Source of the DNA: Elusimicrobiota bacterium
GTDB taxonomy: Bacteria > Elusimicrobiota > Elusimicrobia > UBA1565
Length of the DNA stretch: 64,000 nt
Reading direction: 5' to 3'
Assembly (NCBI GenBank): GCA_016196755.1
Contig: JACPXC010000023.1
Location: forward strand, 1-64,000
Every line of letters starts with the position of its first letter. Position 1 is the first letter of the stretch. Under the pieces are notes generated by a model. The model was not told the origin of the DNA and did not search any database. It saw only the letters and a program-made list of their open reading frames with translations. The position numbers and the translations under genes are program-made. Positions 62,250 to 64,000 of this stretch are shown piece after piece.

Positions 62250-62497
62250 TGACGGATTTAAAGCAAGACGCTGACCCTACCGGAAAAGATAATGGATGGC
62301 AAAATATGGAAAATGCTCCGTCGAAGCCTCGTCGAAAAAAACGCCTCGGGGCACGTGTCGACGCCCCGCGCCCAAGAGGCCGCCAGGGCCTAGGTTGGCG
62401 ATTTCTCGACGACAAAGGGCCTCAGAAGGCGACCGGAAAGTCCGGAGGTCGGCGATGGAATAGATACAGAACGATACCAAACGGTACTATAAGATAA
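62250..62497 (+). CDS. Possible small basic ORF (uncertain)
   Basis: An 82-codon open frame, Arg/Lys-rich (SKPRRKKRLGARVDAPRPRG), with no recognised domain, no convincing ribosome site and no -10 box at the usual distance. It occupies most of the otherwise empty 62204-62592 segment between nrdJ and rplU. Low confidence; it may simply be non-coding. Confidence 0.2.
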
Positions 62498-62592
62498 TAA
62501 TTATGTCGTATTCGCACATCGTGCGGGCCTGCAGCGCCTCCTTAATAAGAGCCTTGACGGGGGCTCCGGGCGGCCGCGCGCGGCACGAACAG

Positions 62593-62621
62593 TTGCCAGC
62601 GCTGTCTCCATTTGTTATACT
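62593..62621 (+). promoter_or_regulatory. Promoter of rplU-rpmA-obg
   Basis: TTGCCA (62593-62598), a 17-base spacer, and TATACT (62616-62621). The ATG follows after nine bases, leaving a leader of two or three bases. The usual autoregulatory L21 leader is therefore absent. Confidence 0.75.
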
Positions 62622-62630
62622 GGTCGTCCT

Positions 62631-62933
62631 ATGTACGCTATCATTGAGACGGGCGGGCATCAGTATTGGGTCATCCCCGGCGAGACCATCCGCGTGGAGA
62701 AGCTCGAGACGGAAGACAAGAAGACGCTGACTTTCAAGGCTCTGTGGGCCGCTGAAGAAGGGAAGGAAGATTCCTCTTCTCAGAAGGCCACCGTCACGGC
62801 CGAGGTCGTCCGGCAGATGCGGGGCCCCAAGATCATCGTGTTCAAGAAGAAGCCGAAGTCGAAGTACAGCCGCAAGTACGGTCATCGCCAGTCGCTGACC
62901 GAAATCAAGATCACGAAGATCTCCCTCAACTGA
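62631..62933 (+). CDS. rplU: 50S ribosomal protein L21
   Basis: 100 residues. MYAIIETGGHQYWVIPGETIRVEKLE is the L21 N-terminus (commonly ETGGKQYRV; here HQYWV). The C-terminal KKKPKSKYSRKYGHRQSLTEIKITKI is the rRNA-binding basic tail. First gene of the conserved rplU-rpmA-obg order. It is almost leaderless. Confidence 0.96.
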   Translation: MYAIIETGGHQYWVIPGETIRVEKLETEDKKTLTFKALWAAEEGKEDSSSQKATVTAEVVRQMRGPKIIVFKKKPKSKYSRKYGHRQSLTEIKITKISLN

Positions 62934-62942
62934 GACGATAAC

Positions 62943-63209
62943 ATGGCACACACAAAAGCCCAAGGCTCAAGCTCCAACGGCCGCGACTCCAACGGCCAGC
63001 GGCTGGGCGTGAAGAACTACGGCGGCCAGCTCGTGAAGGCCGGAATGGTGCTGGTCCGCCAGCGCGGCACGAAGTTCCTGCCCGGCGTCAACGTGGGTAA
63101 GGGGAAGGACGACACGCTCTTCACGAAGATCGACGGCGTCGTGACCTTCGAGTGGGCGAAGAAGGACAAGAAGCGCCTCAGCGTCTACCCCGCTCCCGCC
63201 GCGAAGTAA
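62943..63209 (+). CDS. rpmA: 50S ribosomal protein L27
   Basis: 88 residues. [48 protein letters not shown] is diagnostic of L27, whose N-terminal tail reaches the peptidyl-transferase centre. It begins with Ala after Met and needs no N-terminal cleavage. It follows rplU after ten bases. Confidence 0.97.
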   Translation: MAHTKAQGSSSNGRDSNGQRLGVKNYGGQLVKAGMVLVRQRGTKFLPGVNVGKGKDDTLFTKIDGVVTFEWAKKDKKRLSVYPAPAAK

Positions 63210-63212
63210 CCT

Positions 63213-64000
63213 ACGAAGTTCATCGACCGGGTCCGCATCGACGCGCGGGGCGGGCGCGGCGGTAACGGCTGCCTCTCCTTCCTGCACGAGAAGTATCGCG
63301 AGTTCGGCGGCCCTAACGGGGGCGACGGCGGGCGCGGCGGCGCCGTATTCCTGGAGGCCGACTCCAACCTTTCCACCCTGCTGGACGTCTCCTTCCGCCC
63401 CCGCCTCCACGCCCAGGAGGGGGAGAACGGCAAGTCCGGCATGAAGACCGGGAGCTCCGCCGCCGACATGGTCCTCAAGGTCCCCACCGGCACCGTCGTC
63501 CTGCGCGCCGGAGTCGTGGTGGCCGACCTGGCCAACCACGGCCAGCGCTTCCTCGCGGCGAAGGGCGGGCGCGGCGGGCGCGGCAACCAATCCTTCAAGA
63601 CCCACGACAACACCGCGCCGCGCATCTACGAGAAGGGCGAGCCGGGCGAGCACGTCGAGCTCGACCTCGAGCTCAAGCTCATCGCCGACGTGGGCTTGGC
63701 GGGCTTTCCCAACGCCGGCAAGTCCACCCTGCTGGCGCGGCTCTCCAACGCCCGGCCCAAGGTGGCGGCCTACCCTTTCACGACCCTCTCGCCCCACCTG
63801 GGCATCGTCACCCATAAGAACCGCAGTTTCGTCCTGGCCGACGTGCCCGGCCTCATCGAGGGGGCGTCGGAGGGCAAGGGCTTGGGCGGCGACTTCCTGC
63901 GCCACGTGGAGCGGACCCGCGTCATCGTCCAGCTCGTGGACCCGGCGGGCTTCGGCAAGGCCGGCCCGGTCGACGGGATCAAGGTCATCGAGGATGAGCT
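63213..64000 (+). CDS. obg: GTPase Obg/CgtA, partial (runs off the window), apparent ACG start
   Basis: Ribosome-assembly and stress GTPase. KFIDRVRIDARGGRGGNGCLSFLHEKY starts the glycine-rich Obg fold. The G domain has the P-loop GFPNAGKST from residue 164, switch YPFTTLSP and DVPGLIEGA. The codon before KFIDRV is ACG (63213-63215), directly after the rpmA stop TAA and one codon. There is no ATG, GTG or TTG between the stop and this point, and no in-frame one close downstream. Initiation at ACG, a sequence error (ATG to ACG) or readthrough would explain it. The 3' end is beyond the window. Confidence 0.9.

Noticed and set aside
62503..62730. Small open frame before rplU
   Set aside because: It overlaps the rplU promoter and start in another frame and has no family features.

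Overview
This is a 64 kb stretch of a GC-rich, gene-dense bacterial chromosome. Most neighbouring genes overlap by ATGA, GTGA or TTGA. The gene content is housekeeping (fumC, glgC, metG, holB, tmk, nrdJ, rplU-rpmA-obg, psd/pssA) mixed with many secreted Ala/Gly/Gln-rich proteins, type IV pilin-like proteins, lipoproteins and a large glycosyltransferase region. Phosphatidylethanolamine genes, lipoproteins and pseudopilins suggest a diderm. A high-GC Elusimicrobiota-like lineage is my best guess, but it is an inference from gene style, not a demonstrated placement.

Layout. 1-134: probable 3' end of a group II intron. 137-6819: fumC-glgC-peptidase-cyclase operon, then two convergent cyclase-type genes. 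6890-6974: tRNA-Leu(UAA). 6998-9871: psd, histidine kinase and pssA in overlapping frames. 9868-19419: an M48 lipoprotein, then secreted or lipid-anchored proteins including an M91-like metalloprotease, two separate tandem-paralogue pairs and low-complexity coiled-coil proteins. 19473-22999: a lone response regulator and tmk-holB-metG. 23016-43914: a surface-glycan and peptide-modification island. It has about ten glycosyltransferase domains, an ABC-2 exporter, methyltransferases, a PIG-L deacetylase, a nucleotidyltransferase, an S24/S26-like protein, a PqqD-like protein, a B12-binding-type radical SAM enzyme, a DegT aminotransferase, a 37-residue leader-like peptide and an HPr-kinase-like protein. 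44000-48376: three pseudopilin genes, the first giant. 48371-54570: an ion transporter, a GT-C-like membrane protein, a sulfatase-fold membrane enzyme and a TPR protein. 54583-59393: a CBS protein, a frameshifted HEAT-repeat protein, an HD-domain protein and a membrane-anchored calcium-loop protein. 59523-62066: class II ribonucleotide reductase nrdJ. 62631-end: rplU, rpmA and a partial obg that lacks a canonical start codon.

Most interesting. (a) The PqqD / radical SAM / aminotransferase / short-peptide operon (38234-40969) faces a GT2 / HPr-kinase-like / GT4 operon (41028-43914). It resembles the leader, recognition-protein and kinase parts of lasso-type RiPP clusters, but no lasso cyclase or leader protease is present and the peptide has essentially no core. 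(b) Nine genes have a -10-like hexamer exactly six bases before the start codon, which predicts widespread leaderless transcription. (c) obg seems to begin at ACG. (d) The peptide gene is followed by an array of perfect inverted repeats. All functional statements are from reading the sequence; no database search was run.
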